Positions 41,421-53,978 of a stretch of DNA of 64,000 bases are shown here, one piece after another; position 1 is the first letter of the stretch; each line of letters begins with the position of its first letter. The stretch lies in assembly GCF_902806685.2 (NCBI RefSeq), contig NC_048538.1, forward strand, positions 5,394,001 to 5,458,000, given 5' to 3'. The position numbers and the translations under genes were made by a program. The notes under the pieces are model-generated. The model saw nothing but the letters and a program-made list of their open reading frames with translations. It was not told where the DNA came from and made no database searches. This DNA comes from Maniola hyperantus (taxonomy: Eukaryota; Arthropoda; Insecta; Lepidoptera; Nymphalidae).

Positions 41421-42692
41421 CAAAGTGGATAGTAGACCACTATAAGTAAATAATGTATATTAAATGAAACAAAATATTTACATTAAATTAACTTTATTTC
41501 AAAAAACTATCGCCAGATTGTGAGTCCTCTATATCTTACTAAAGTTGATATCAGAGTTTAGACGGTTCTTTAAACACTAGTAATTGTTTCATTGTTTCCA
41601 CATCCACACGTTAGACAAAATAACAGATGAACGTTGTTGACAAAGTTGTGTGCCTCGGAAAATGTTTGTTTTAATAGATACTACTTATTTGATATAAGAA
41701 TTGCCAAAAAAGAAAGAAAGGAACTCCTAAAACAAGCGTATTTTGTTCGCTCCATTTGAATACCATTTTATCGCATACTCAGACAATATTTTACTACGCG
41801 CGGTGTCACCTTCCGCTAAATAGGACGCGAGATAAAATTGTTGAGCTTGAGTGAAAGTTCTCTTGTCAAATGACAAGTTAATGCCAAAATCTAATATTGT
41901 TGAATTGGTTTACATTCACATTCCATTCTTCACTTTTGATTAATTTTGTGTTCATACATTTCATTTCACGTGAAGGATGCTAAATGGAAAACAGAAATGA
42001 CCAAGAAATGAACCGTCTGATATCACCTTTAACTTCAGATAACAAATTACAATATTCAGTATTAATCACTGGACAATATTGTGATTGTTTTCAAGCAAAA
42101 ATATGTATAACATGTTTCATGATAAAGCATGTAGCCATAATTTGACCAAACAAAAAGCTTGTTTTAAGCAGATCTTGTTGGAATATGCAAGGATTTGCAC
42201 ATTCCAACTTCAATGTATTTTTAATTAATTGTTCAGTAGGAATCTCTACCAGAGACAAGCTGAAGGCACACTGTTAGATGTATAAACTGCAATAGATCAG
42301 CTTAAAACAATTTTTTTGAAAAATAATACTCTACAGTAGATCTTAATTAAACCGATGTATGAAATATATCAGTTGTATACATTGTACAGACATTACCGAA
42401 CTCTTAGCAGCATGATGTTGGTGCATGCATATAACATGGTACTATATTATGACATTGAACTAAGAACATTAAAATTATGTATTGATCAAGGTAACATAAA
42501 CTGATTGAAGTAATGATTTCATTTTCCGCATTATAGCAATGTACATACCAATTGCAAACTAATGGAATGAAAATTAATTGAAATAAAAAGAAATTCAATT
42601 AGAATTTATTGAACAAAATTTCAATGAGAATTTTAAGCTTAACATTACATTCTAAATACTTCCATCATTCTTTCAAAGAGCACACTAGGAAT

Positions 42693-42704
42693 TTTATTTT
42701 TATT
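42693..42704 (-). terminator. Ran poly(A) signals (two AATAAA)
   Basis: On the minus strand two abutting AATAAA hexamers lie 63-74 bases beyond the Ran stop codon. Confidence 0.65.
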
Positions 42705-42766
42705 TTTGTGTTATATAAGATTCCGAGTGTTCCCCTAGCGACAATATAATGCTATACATAAGTTAT

Positions 42767-44396
42767 TTACAAGTCTTCATCTTCCTCCGGGAGAGCAGTG
42801 TCCTGAGCTTCTTTGAGATCCTTTTCAATTTGGTTCTGCCATTGTGGGTCCATGGTGACTTCGGGTGGTACAAGAGCAGGCATAGCAACAAACTCGAGGT
42901 TACCATCACCAATTAGCTTTCTTGCCAGCCACAGGAAAGGTTTTTCAAAGTTGTAATTTGACTTGGCTGATATATCATAATACTGAAAAGATAAATTGTA
43001 GACATAATTTGAAAATTGATTAACTTTATGTAGTTAATTCTATTGTACACAATCTCTAAACTAAATTAAGTGATAGCAATAATATATTTATTTTAGTCCA
43101 ATTTAGACACTATGTACAACAGTACAGTCATAATTGTGTTAATAATAATTTAGGTATTATTTTTAAAGGAGCTTGCTGATTATTGATGGCAATTTAAATG
43201 AGGCAGTTTTTAGCACACATTATTGTAGCTACCCAGTAAGTATAGTTCAACTAAGTCACAGTTTTTATTATTATTCAAAAACAAGTTAGCCCTTGACTGC
43301 AACCTCACCTGGTAATGAGTGATGATACAGTATATGATGGTAGCGGGCTAACCTGGAAGGGGTAAGGCAGTTTTTATTAAACCCATACCCCTTTGGTTGC
43401 TAAACTGCATCATACCGGGCTAAATTGCTTGGTGGCACAGCTTTGCCGGTAGGGTGGTAACTAGCCACAGCCATAGTCTCTAACTAGACCAGACCAGAGG
43501 AATTTAAAAATGATAATATTCCAGATTTCTCCTTCAGGAAATCGAACCTGAGACCTCTGACTGATAAGACCTCAGCGCTCACCTCTATGCTAGGGAGGTT
43601 GTTGTCGTCGTCACATCAACAATCATAAACTGAACCTCATATTTATAATAATAATGTTGAAAATTAGCTTTATGCAGATGAATTAGATAACAAAGCTATG
43701 CCAAAATATTATGGAATTTACTAAGCAATATATAGAACAGTTATGTAAGAAATGAATGACATTTCAATTATTGTATATCACTACCTGCAAACCACAGGGG
43801 CTCATAAACAAAAATGCTATTCAATCTTATGCTGCTTTATACTGCTAACTTTGGCACTAGCCTTTCACACAGTGTGCCATTAACATAAAGAAATTTAAAT
43901 AAAAACCCATGCAATAAACACGGAGTTCTTAGGTAGGTACTTATTAGTCAAGTACAAATTAAGTAGTTACCTGGAGGTTCTTTTTCCTGTGAAAAACGAT
44001 AGTTTTCGCTTTGACTTTCCTATCCTTGATGTCAACTTTATTTCCACAAAGTACGATGGGGATACCTTCACACACTCGCACCAAATCCCTGTGCCAGTTG
44101 GGTACATTCTTGTACGTGACACGAGAGGTTACGTCGAACATTATGATCGCGCACTGACCCTGAATATAATAACCGTCTCTCAAACCTCCGAACTTCTCTT
44201 GCCCTGCCGTGTCCCAAACATTGAATCTGATAGGGCCACGGTTCGTGTGGAACACTAGAGGGTGGACTTCCACACCGAGAGTTGCGACGTATCTTTTCTC
44301 GAACTCTCCAGTCAAATGTCGTTTCACAAATGTGGTTTTGCCAGTACCGCCATCGCCGACCAGGACGCATTTAAATGTGGGCATATCATCTGCCAT
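42767..44396 (-). CDS. Ran: GTP-binding nuclear protein Ran
   Basis: Two coding exons, 44396-43971 and 42982-42767, join in phase 0 and give 213 residues, the usual insect length. The start is ATG 44396 (MADDMPTFKCVLVGDGGTGK). Switch and nucleotide motifs are all present: GDGGTGKTTF (P loop), VATLGVE (switch I), WDTAGQEKFGG (switch II), NKVD, and SAK at the start of exon 2. The acidic tail PEEDEDL is typical of Ran. Ran drives nuclear import and export through RCC1 and RanGAP gradients and mitotic spindle assembly. The single 1-kb intron contains a family T repeat. It is divergent from syntaxin 1A, with start codons 2.4 kb apart. Confidence 0.97.
43262..43612 (-). repeat. SINE-like repeat, family T
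   Basis: Inverse copy of the unit at 31217, with CACAGCTTTGCCGGTAGGGT and the tRNA-like segment GAACCTGAGACCTCTGACTG near its right end. It lies in the Ran intron. Confidence 0.65.
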
Positions 44397-45501
44397 TTTA
44401 ATATTGTTTTTTTTTATTCTTTATCTGAAAACAAACGTTGCAACATATAAAATAATGTTTCTTTTGTCATGAACTCATGACGCACCATTTATGTAGGTTC
44501 ACAATAAATTTCGTTGTCCTCTTATTAACAATTTAACTGTTTGGATCTATCCGAAACGTATATTGTAAATAATAAAACGTTTTCTATCGTAACCTTCCAA
44601 TGACTATTCGATTCATTTGTTTTAAGTTTAGCCCGAATGGCGCTCAACTATCCTCACAGGAATTTAGCTCAGTGGTACCGAAGTTGAACGGTTATTGCCC
44701 ACGATCTACATAAACTGTGTTGAAAATACAAAGCGATTTACAAAGCACGTAACGGATAGAACAAGTTCATTGTATATAAAATCACAATTTACCAAGATTA
44801 TTTAAGTAATTCGAGATTAAACTCTATGCTCTCAAAAGTCGTTACGGCTCACAATGGCGTCACTTCACTAAACGGAAGAAATCTTTGACAACGGCAGGCG
44901 CTTTGACTGAAGTAGTCATGTCTACAACTTTAATTTAAATTACAAAATAACTTACGAGATGTATTTACTATACATTTAAAATACATAACTTTTAATTAAT
45001 TAAGTTTAAATTATTAATCCTATTGAATGCGTATTTTTTAATTAATAAAAGTTTTCAAATAAATAAGATATAAAATGACGATTACAGAGTAATAAAGCGA
45101 GAGAGTAAACGAGTAGGTACAGCCCTTTATTCTAATTTCTATGGCACCGCCGCGGACCAATAACCATCGACCTCAAATTCTTTGCCAATGATCCAATGAC
45201 ATCTGCTCTTTGCATCTGCTGCTTTGCCGATAGGTAATTTAAGGATAATTTACATTAGAGTCTCAGACTCGTCTCAGAATAGTAGACCGAGTTAAAAAAA
45301 TCGGCAAGGGCGATGGGCGAGTCGGACTCGCGCACTGAGGGTTGCGTCCTACAATCGTATTTTATCGACATTTTGCACGATAAATCAAAAACTACTTACT
45401 AGTTCTCGTTCAAACCAATTTTCGGTGGAAGTTTGCATGGTAATGTACATCATAATATATTTTTTTATTTTTATCATTCTCTTATTTTGGAAGTTACGGG
45501 A

Positions 45502-45525
45502 GGGGGGGGGGGGGGGGGGGGGGGG
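45502..45525 (+). repeat. Poly-G tract
   Basis: Twenty-four G in a row on the plus strand, preceded by ACGGGA. The length is likely to be variable or poorly sequenced. Confidence 0.9.
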
Positions 45526-46264
45526 CACATTTTACCACTTTGGAAGTGTCTCTCGCGCAAACTATTCATTGGAAACCACAATATCATTTTTGAAGACCTA
45601 TCCATAAATACCCCACACGTATGTAATCACTAATCAGTCTACGTTTTGACCCGTAGATTGAGTAAAAAAGCTAGATTCAACAATATTTGTATTAAACGTT
45701 TTTTATGTTAAAACAAGTATTTATTAATGAAAAATATAATGACGCCATGAATTCTCAAAGTTTGTTTGCAACTAAAGTTGTAGTTATTCCTTGTATGTAT
45801 TCTTGAAAAAAATTGGTTACACGGTAAGGGACAAAAATAGGTTAGCTGCGTCTCTGTTTATCACATTAGTAACTTTATCTGTGCTCTCTTTTTGTGTGAA
45901 TGAGAAAGCAAACGTTCTTTTATTTAGCTTTATTACTCTATCTAGGTTTTGACCGTAGCTTTTGACACAGTTTTGACATGAAAGATGGCGCGTGAAAGTC
46001 GTTTTATGGACCAGTCGTGAGACTACAGTGCGACAAGGCTCTCTTGGCACTTGAATGACATTGACAGGAGGGGCGCTGTTGGAGAGCAAAGGCTTAGAAT
46101 CAAAGAATTTGTATGTACTACTACGTAGTACACGTGAATTCCTATGTCGATGCTTAGAATATTTAATATTCAAATAAGAACAAAGGGGACACTCGGCTCG
46201 GGACACTTGACGGCAACGTTAGTTCCAATTTTCGCCACGCGTCAAGATAGCCTAGTCGCACTGT

Positions 46265-46485
46265 ACCATAAGATTCTCCCATTCTGTGGCCCTACCGCGG
46301 TTGTTTGACAGCTACAATGTCACGATCGCAATCATCTCTGATTGGTTAATGCTCGCTCACTATTGGCTACAATGCATTGTTGCTCATTGTTCCAACAAGA
46401 ATCGCACAAATTCAGCCAATCAGAACAATTGAGATTGTAATAATGATTGATGCAGGTTTTAGACAATCGCCCCGCTGCTTCTGTT
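46265..46485. repeat. Truncated inverted copy of the MITE at 32705
   Basis: GGCCCTACCGCGG, TTTGACAGCTACAATGTCAC, CAGCCAATCAGAACAATTGA and CAATCGCCCCGC match the reverse complement of 32740-32925. It lies within about 300 bases of the syntaxin start codon. Confidence 0.8.
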
Positions 46486-46759
46486 TAGTGACGTCATATT
46501 ATTCAGATTCCTAGTCGCGCCGGCCGCGCCATCTACAACTTTACTGTTTTGAGAACTAGTCTGTGACATTTTGACTGGACTGACGGATAGAAGTTTCTTC
46601 GTTCGTGTGGTTCGTTGTTCGTTCGTTGTATCGATTTTTGGAGTGAAGTGAACTAGTGTTCGTGTCCTTTATTATAGTGACGTTTGTTAAAAAAATATCT
46701 GTGAATGGGATTGTGTAACGAGATAAAACGTTTATTTGGTGTGTGATTTTCTATAAAGG

Positions 46760-46792
46760 ATGACGAAGGACAGGTTAGCGGCGCTCCAAGCG
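46760..46792 (+). CDS. Syx1A: Syntaxin 1A, first coding exon only
   Basis: ATG 46760 opens the 11-residue segment MTKDRLAALQA, followed directly by a GTAAGC donor. This matches the N-terminus of insect syntaxin 1A (Drosophila MTKDRLAAL...), a plasma-membrane Q-SNARE that pairs with SNAP-25 and synaptobrevin for neurotransmitter release. The rest of the protein (acidic linker, Habc bundle, SNARE motif, membrane anchor) was not found in the remaining 17.2 kb, so exon 2 must lie beyond the window. The identification rests on a very short peptide plus the donor, so it is probable rather than certain. A leader of about 200 bases rich in TTCG repeats precedes it. Confidence 0.75.
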
Positions 46793-48255
46793 GTAAGCCT
46801 CTCCTTTACTCTTCATCTCCTGATATAACCAATGGTTTTCCGATGACCTCGAATTCACAAAGAGGTGGCTTTGTTACTAGGTATATCTTGCGTCTATGTG
46901 CCTATGTACCTCTGCACTCAAGTATTCAGAAGCCCAGAGGCGTTGAGAAGTGAGGTACCTAGCTCACAAGATTTCATTTTCTAGTCGCCCCACCCGCGAC
47001 TTCTGCTGAATGATAGTGGTCGGTCTGTCATTGAAGCGCGACAATTTGTTGCGCTCCAGTCTTGACACGAACCCCCAACAATCTGCATTCAGAGAACTTA
47101 TCTTAAGTCTGTTGTATTAACCAGTATCAGTACCAAACAGCCTTTTTACTTCACCTTGGCCAAACATTATCTAATCTGCAATCTTTCACAGAAGTGGAAT
47201 GTCATTTGCAGATTGCTCCAGTGTTAAATTTAAACTTTTTACTAATACAAATCAGAAGTTATCCTGTTGGTTGTTAGCATTAGTCATCAAACTGTGTAGG
47301 TGGACAGTATGACAGAGGGTTTTTCCATTTTAACATTATTGTTGGCTTAGGATCTGAATGTGCACACAAGATTAGAATCTACAAAAACTTCCTAATAATT
47401 TTAGTTTACATAAGAATACATGGTAAAAAATTGTCAATTTTTTCTGAGCTTGTTAAGTAACTGTACAATCTGGCTTCCAAAATCAGGTAAAAATGACTGT
47501 GCCAATGGAAACAAAACTTTTTAAATATAGTCAAATACCTACTATGTACATGGTAGTACATGGTTTTCTTGATCATATTTTATACACCCGTTATGGGTTT
47601 GAAAGAATAGTAAGTACAGATTTAAAAAATCAGTAATTTTTTTGTGAAAATTCAATTTGCAGTATTGAATGCCCAATGACAATATCAACCTATACAACAA
47701 CTTTTACAACAATATGCAGTTCTAAAAACATGATAGTAGACAAAGAGCTAGGTAAGTACTTGCATTCTATGTAAATCTGAGAGATATCAATGATAAAATT
47801 AAAAATATTGAGAGCCATTTTTTGATGCCACTGTGGCTTGTATTGTATTGTTGATTATGGTTATTTTATTTTGTTATTATAATTCTTATTTTTAATAGAC
47901 TAAGCAGCTTTCGCTGATGCGTCTACTTCAGAAGTGCTTCGAGTTTTCCAAATGTTTGTCTAATTGATTCTTGAACTGGTTAACAGAAATTGACGTAACC
48001 ACCTCCTTAGGCAATTTAGTCCATATGCGAACAACTCTGTTGGTCAGAAAGTGTTTTATTGTAGTGTTATATGTATTTTGAAAGAATAAGACAGCTTTTT
48101 CAATAAAAGCTCTCAGTCGGCTCTATTTCTTCAAACCTTATTAGCCAAATCCCAAACCAGGCCGAAGTTGTTTAAGTTAGTAAAGAGCAGTCTGTATTGG
48201 AGGCCCCAATTGTTTCTGTAAAATTAGCGAAAAATTTTCATTTACTGTATTAAGT

Positions 48256-48605
48256 ACTAGATGATGCCCGCGACTTCGTCTGCGTGGATTTAGGTTTTTA
48301 AAAACCCTGTGGGAACTCTTTAATATTCCAGTATAAAAAGGAGCCTATGTCTTTAACTACACTCAATTAAAAAATCACGTCAATTGTACTAGCTGATGCT
48401 CGAGCCTTTGTACGCGCGGATTTAGGTTTATAAAAATCCCGTGGGAACTCTTTGATTTTCTTGGATAAAAAGTAGCCTATGTAACTCCAGGTCTTAAACT
48501 ATACCCATGCAAAAAATCACGTCGATCCTTTGCTCCGTTGTGACGTGATTGAAGGACAAACCAACAAACAAACACACTTTCGCATTTATAATATGGGTAG
48601 TGGTT
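48256..48605 (+). repeat. Two adjacent family B repeats
   Basis: One copy starts at about 48258 (GATGCCCGCGACTTCGTCTG) and is cut short near 48380. The second starts near 48393 (TGATGCTCGAGCC) and ends CACTTTCGCATTTATAATAT. Confidence 0.75.
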
Positions 48606-48951
48606 ATTATGATTGTATTGTAGTATTTATTGATATGCGTTGTCACAACTAGGCCACTCGTCCCTCAGAGGGTTTTTTTTATTGAAATCATATTTAACTC
48701 TAGGTTTACGATACTACTTGCTATGTTGGTGCTACGCTGGTTACGCTTTATCAGCTGACGGTATCGGTACCCGGCGCGCGGCCTTCGCGCAACTTGACTC
48801 ATAAACATCCGTCATACTTGCATCATCGATCTCGCTTTTAATCACCGTTCGTTTAACGATACAAATCGCAAACAGTTTCAACGTTTTAATTGATTTTAAA
48901 AGTCGCCGCGATTCAATGCAATGCAGGGTGGGGTGAAACAACGTCGTATAG

Positions 48952-49138
48952 TAGCCGGCTAGAAATATTGTACATCGACCTTTAGAATGGGATTTCGGCT
49001 TTGTAGATCGTTGTCTCTGTGACTCATACCTATGTGACGTTTTGTCGGTCTCAACGACAGAGGCAGCGCTCTATGAAACCTAAAGGTCTAAATCTATTTC
49101 TAAAGGTTGATGTATAATATTTCCTACCGGGTACTGTA
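48952..49138. repeat. Family D palindromic MITE, degenerate
   Basis: Contains ATTGTACATCGACCTTTAGA and GACGTTTTGTCGGTCTCAAC. The ends TAGCCGGCTAGAAA and TTTCCTACCGGGTACTGTA are diverged. Confidence 0.7.
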
Positions 49139-49162
49139 ATAAAAGGTGAGTTTTAAAAAGGC

Positions 49163-49325
49163 CTTGTACACTCAGGCTGAGATCTATAGAGCGGACTTTG
49201 ACTTTGTTCAGACTTCAGTTAAAACGAGACAGATGTATGACTTTCACATAAATCTGTTTCGTTTTAACTCTAGTCTGAGCAAAGTCAAAGTACGCTCTAA
49301 AGATCTCAGCCTTAACGTGTACAGG
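49163..49325. repeat. Fold-back element with ~70-bp arms
   Basis: The arms share GGCTGAGATCT, TAGAGCG, ACTTTGACTTTG, CAGACT and GTTAAAACGA and their complements. The loop is about 20 bases (AGATGTATGACTTTCACATA). Confidence 0.75.
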
Positions 49326-50009
49326 ATTACTTGGCGTATTTTTGCCGTCCTGCCCTCCTTTTAGCGGTTATCCCCAAAATGTACTTTTTGAGGTACACGC
49401 AGTTATCGCCAAAAAACATGGTAAAGTTTTAACACTAGTTTTTAGAGTTTTTATCATTAAAATTACCTGACTAGGTAGATCTCTTTAGTTCTTTATTCAT
49501 TCTGTAGGTACTTACATATTGTACACGGGTGTTCCATAACCTCCCGTTCTCACTTGTCATTTGTCGGGCCCGGATTTAAATCGGATGTTACAGTGGCAGA
49601 ACATTTTATATGAAGCTATTCACACTTTTGTGTCAAAATGTACCTACCTACTGCCACTGGAACATCAAGCGACACACGACAAGTGGGCACGGGGTAATTC
49701 GATAGAGTTTTTCGCGATTATAAATCCACCCACACACTACCGCCGACGTAAATGCGACACCCTAAGCTACTTTCGAAGTAACAAGTAATTCCTTTTTGGC
49801 TTTGTGGTCTTTGAATGCCAAATCCAAACGGGAATCTCACTTAAATCCACTTCTTTATTAACTAATACATAGAGCTCAAATACGAGACAAAATTGCTGTA
49901 GCATTATTAAGCAAAGGCTCGCGCACTTAAGGGCAAGCGCTCCGCAACGCATTGCAAAAATCCTCCTGCATCACCTGTGTACATTTTGTACAACCTATGA
50001 CTCACGAAG

Positions 50010-50645
50010 CCGTGATAGCCTAGTGGTTAGGACGTTCGCCTCCTATTCGGGAGGTCGGGGTTCGATCCCGGGCACGCATCTCAAACTTTTCAGAGTTATG
50101 TGCGTTTTAAGAAATTAGATATCACTCGCTTTAACGGTAAAGGAAAACGTCATGAGGAAACCTGCACGTCGGAGAGTTCTACATAATGTACTCAAAGGCG
50201 TGTGAAGTCTGCCAATCCGCACATGGCCAGCGTGGTAGACTATAGCCAAAACCCTTCTCACTCTGAGAGGAGACCCGTGCTCTGCAGTGAGCCGGCGGCG
50301 ATAGGTTGATCATGATGATTATGATGACTCACGAAGCCGTAATAGCCTAGTGGTTAGAAGTTAGAACGTTCGCCTCCTATTCGGGAGGTCGGGGGTTCGA
50401 TCTCGGGCACGCATATCAAACATTTTAGAGTTCCGTGCGTTTTAAGAAATTAAATATCACTCGCTTTAACAGTGAAGGAAAACTTCGTGAGGAAACCTGC
50501 ATGCCGTAGAGTTTCTACATAATGTTCTCAAAGGCGTGTGAAGTCTGCTAATCCGCAAAAGGGGCCAAACCCTTGTCATACTGACCCGTGCTTTTTAGCG
50601 AGCCGGCGGCGATGCGATGGCTTGATCATGATTCGTGATGACGAC
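50010..50645 (+). repeat. Two tandem tRNA-derived SINEs
   Basis: Copies at about 50010-50325 and 50332-50645 are in the same orientation. Both heads keep GATAGCCTAGTGGTTAG-type A boxes, CCTCCTATTCGGGAGGTCGG, and the B box GGTTCGATC. The bodies end in GATCATGATGAT. The second copy has a small internal duplication (GGTTAGAAGTTAGAACG). These are SINE heads, not functional tRNA genes. Confidence 0.85.
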
Positions 50646-51365
50646 TCACTACGCGCGAGTTGCAACGCATAATCTGCTTTTGAACAACGCCGGCCGCGGC
50701 TCGCGCTGTTATGCCCGCGACTGCGGTGTGCGCGAGCCTTTATCCCACAGATGACTGATGACGATGATGAGTTTTCAAAAGCATGCGCAAGACATCGAAT
50801 ATGGGAAAAAAAGAATACCTAAGACCTAAAAGTAAGTAGGTACTATGAATCATCACTTACCCAACTTTGTAATCTGTCAGTATTACGGCTCACTTGTTAT
50901 AAGGACAAGGACGTTTTTGTATGTCTACATTTCTTCCGCTGTTGAAATTTAGCTTTGTTCTTCACAATTGAAACCGTCCTAAGCCTGTTCCGGTACAAGC
51001 TATTTTAAACCGTTAATAAATATTCAAAGCGATAGTAGAAACTAATTTAAGTTATGCAATGATTAAATATTTAAAGCATAAAGTTACTTTGTTTCACCGC
51101 AGTCCCTGGAGTTAAATCCCCAGACAAGAAAGCGTTGACTGTGCAGACCTGAGAGCTAATAGACTCAAAAAATCTGGTGCTTACAATCGAGCAAAGTGGA
51201 CGGAAAAATGTAGGTAAGCGGGCCCCTTGGCGGGCACCTAGATGGGACAACGCTAAGTCAAAGAAAAATACAAAGTTAACTTTGTTAAATTTTCCAAATT
51301 AAGTAATATATTTTACTTAAATAAACTGTACAACTATTTAAATATTTTACCTAAATTTATTATTT

Positions 51366-51580
51366 ACTAGCTGATGCTTGCGACTTCGTCTGCGTGGATT
51401 TAGGTTTTTGAAAATTCTGTGGGAACTTTGATTTTTCGGGATAAAAATTAGCCTGATAGGATGCAAGCTATCCCTGTACCAAATAACGTCAAAATCAGTT
51501 GAACCGATGGGCCGTGAAACCGTGGGCTGCACACGGACAGACAGACACACATTCTCATTTATAATATTAGTATGGATTTA
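51366..51580 (+). repeat. Dispersed SINE-like repeat, family B
   Basis: Starts TAGCTGATGCTTGCGACTTC and ends ATAATATTAGTATGGAT. Confidence 0.75.
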
Positions 51581-51902
51581 AGGGAAATTTCTAGTTTCAT
51601 AGTTTAAATACTTACCTTAATATTTATTAAGAAACTGTGCAATGATTTCCATGGTATCGATGTCAGTTATGCTAGCAAGTATAGCATAATAAAAAAAATA
51701 GAAACTGAATAATGACATGATAATGTATGGATATAAATGAAATTATATGTAAGTTCTATCTATAAAGTAGAACCGCACTCAAAGAGGATTTGAAGGAATT
51801 CCAACAGGTCAAAAAAAACCTAAATCGACGCGGACGCAGCCTCGGAGAAAAGTTAGCGAAATAATAAAAGAAAATGCAATCTACTAAGCTTATCTATATA
51901 AG

Positions 51903-52302
51903 AACTAGCTGATGCCTGTGACTTTGTCCGTGTGGATTTAGATATTTGAAAATTCCGTGAGAACTTTAATTTTCCGGGATAAAAGAAGCCTATGTCACAC
52001 TAGGTCTCTAAACTCTAACTACCCATACACATGGAAAAAATCACGTCGATCCGTTGCTGCGTTGCCATGAGGTTAAAGGAGGAAACCGCCGATTCCGCTA
52101 CATTGCTGCCGCGACATTGCTGCCTAGCTCGGAATGTAATGTCATATAAGCTTAAATAGAGATTGTATGGGGACCAGTAGTGCCGCGACAGGACTGTGAC
52201 AGCTGGTGACAGCACTGTTGCGGCAGCGCTGCTGCGTGCAGCGTGGTTCGGAATCATACCTTAACCAACAAAAAGACACTTTCGCATTTATAAATGGGTA
52301 GT
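51903..52302 (+). repeat. Family B repeat interrupted by a ~180-bp insertion
   Basis: Family B sequence runs to about 52075 (GATCCGTTGCTGCGTTGCC) and resumes near 52260 (AACCAACAAAAAGACACTTT). The insert is rich in GCTGCCGCGAC and GCGGCAGCGCTGC motifs that are partly inverted, so it is probably another small MITE. Confidence 0.65.
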
Positions 52303-52518
52303 GATAGTTTTTTCATATTCATCTAATATACTCCATGGTGCTCATACGGGTCGTAGAGATGTTGGAAGGGGCTTTAGTAAGCCCCATTGTGAAGCCTCAG
52401 CGTCATGCTCTCGACATCAGGTGATTCACGTCTTGCGTCGAGTCTATATTTAGAGATGTCTTGTCTCGAGTGGTTAATGTTTGCGTGATGCTCTTTCTGT
52501 AAATTCTCTTAGATAAAC

Positions 52519-52756
52519 GTACAGTACGCGGCAGAAAGTAATGTACATCGGCCTTTAGAATGACATTTCGGCTTTGTAGAGCGTTGTCTCTGTCACTCGT
52601 AACCTATATGACGTTTTGCCGGTCTTAACGACAGAGCCAATGCTCCTCAAATCTGCTATCTCTCGGCCAAACCATTCTCATTATGAGAGAAGACCCGCGC
52701 TCAAGTGGGCCGCAATAAGCTGATCATGATGATGATGATGATGATGATGATGATAG
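52519..52756. repeat. Truncated family D MITE joined to a SINE tail and (GAT)n run
   Basis: The left end ACAGTACGCGGCAGAAAGTA and most of the body are present. At about 52668 the sequence switches to a tRNA-SINE tail (CCATTCTCATTATGAGAG) and ends in a GAT microsatellite at 52719-52756. Confidence 0.75.
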
Positions 52757-52855
52757 TTTGGTAGAAATGTTAAATATTTAAGCCATCGGAATCTAATCAG
52801 TAGCCAGTTGTAATTTATCTTGTATTTATCGCCCGGGTTAGAAAACATAATAATA

Positions 52856-53024
52856 TACAGTACGCGGCAGAAAATAATGTACATCGACCTTTAGTAAGAG
52901 TTTCGTAGAGCATTGTCTCTGTGGTTGAGACCGACAAAACGTCACATAAGTGAGAGAGAAACCCTCTACAAAGCTGAAATCTCATTCTAAAGTTCGATGT
53001 ACATTATTTTCTGCCGCGTACTAT
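52856..53024. repeat. Family D palindromic MITE, best copy
   Basis: About 169 bases. The terminal arms (ACGCGGCAGAAAATAATGTA and its complement, extending to 28 bases) are exact, and TA-rich flanks suggest TA insertion. The interior arms TAGAGCATTGTCTCTG and GAGAGAAACCCTCTACAAA pair imperfectly. Other copies are at 39035, 41240, 48952, 52519 and 61443. Confidence 0.85.
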
Positions 53025-53978
53025 ATACCTATATAATTATATAGCCTATGTGATTTATGTCCATCTAGAATAATGGACCTTTTATGTGAATTTAAAAAAA
53101 GAAAAAATATTTAAGTTCTATATATAAGTAGACCTGTACATAGGCAAATATTTTAAATGCCTAAAGCATCAATAGATGTACGTTATTCTTATAACTGCTG
53201 GTCAAACTTCGAATTAAGTAATTATAAAAAATCCTTGTATTGTTGTTCAGTAAGGCAAGGACGTTTCGGTTATTACTTATTCAAGCCTGGGAATTAATCC
53301 GCTGAATGTACTGTTTTACAATTGTTTAAAAGCGTTACACTTGGAAATCAAGAGGGAAAAAACAGGTCGTGTTTTTGGCTGAAGCCATCAATACCTGTAA
53401 TCTGCAGGGAATTAAAATTCATTAAATGGAGGTCGGGCTTTTGCCGATTGACTGAATGGCTTTCATGATTAATTTAATTTCTGTTGTTTTTTTTTATATT
53501 TGCACATCGGACGATGTTCTTTTGCTGATTGATCAAATTACATATAATAAAACTTCATGATATTAAATCGTGTCAACAGTAGCTTCTCGCGTAGAACTAG
53601 TTGCGATGAAGATTACTTGGCACCTATATTATTGATTTGTTTAAACTTTTCTCTTTCTTAATTTTATTTACCTTTATCACTTAATAAGTATCTAAGTATA
53701 GTAGTTATATTGAAGTAATTCATTGAACTGGACATACGCCTTATCTTTTGCATCACATTCTTATAGGTGTCGAGCCTTTTAGTACGTTAGTACTATTATA
53801 TATATTCTGTGCTTTTAGTAAGAGTAATTTCGTACCTGCGCGATATAATTTTTACAGTGACTTGACTTTGCTTGTCTTGAAGAAAGAGCGATGTAATCGC
53901 CGTCTGTCTGCGTTTGCTGGAGTGCACAGACGTCGGGCTTGCTGCATTGTCAGAGACATTTAGCTACGTCTAACATAA

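Larger units (their letters stand above)
40016..42766. other. Intergenic, EF-Tu to Ran 3' ends
   Basis: The convergent 3' ends of EF-Tu and Ran flank this interval. It holds a family A fragment (about 40188-40286), a repeat pair with CGCAAATCTCGAGAACAGCT (about 40640 and 40970; related sequence near 36330), a family D MITE (41240-41420) and AT-rich sequence. No gene recognised. Confidence 0.55.
44397..46759. other. Divergent intergenic region, Ran / syntaxin 1A
   Basis: It should contain the Ran promoter (left) and the syntaxin 1A promoter and 5' untranslated region (right, roughly 46560-46759, with TTCGTTCG repeats). Between them are a family A fragment (45305-45400), a 24-base G run (45502-45525), the inverted copy of the repeat at 4862 (45765-45915) and a MITE copy (46265-46485). 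No protein-coding frame is credible: the glycine-run ORF at 45425 is the G run, and the minus-strand ORF at 45817-46206 covers repeats. Confidence 0.55.

Noticed and set aside
45425..45633. Two small ORFs with glycine runs
   Set aside because: They exist only because of the 24-base G tract. No family similarity and no splice context.
50010..50100. tRNA gene (A box, B box and anticodon-like loop)
   Set aside because: The tRNA-like part is the head of a dispersed SINE with the same body at several places. There is no complete acceptor stem and the downstream SINE tail is conserved.
52681..52884. Polyhistidine ORF
   Set aside because: Translation of a GAT/ATC microsatellite.
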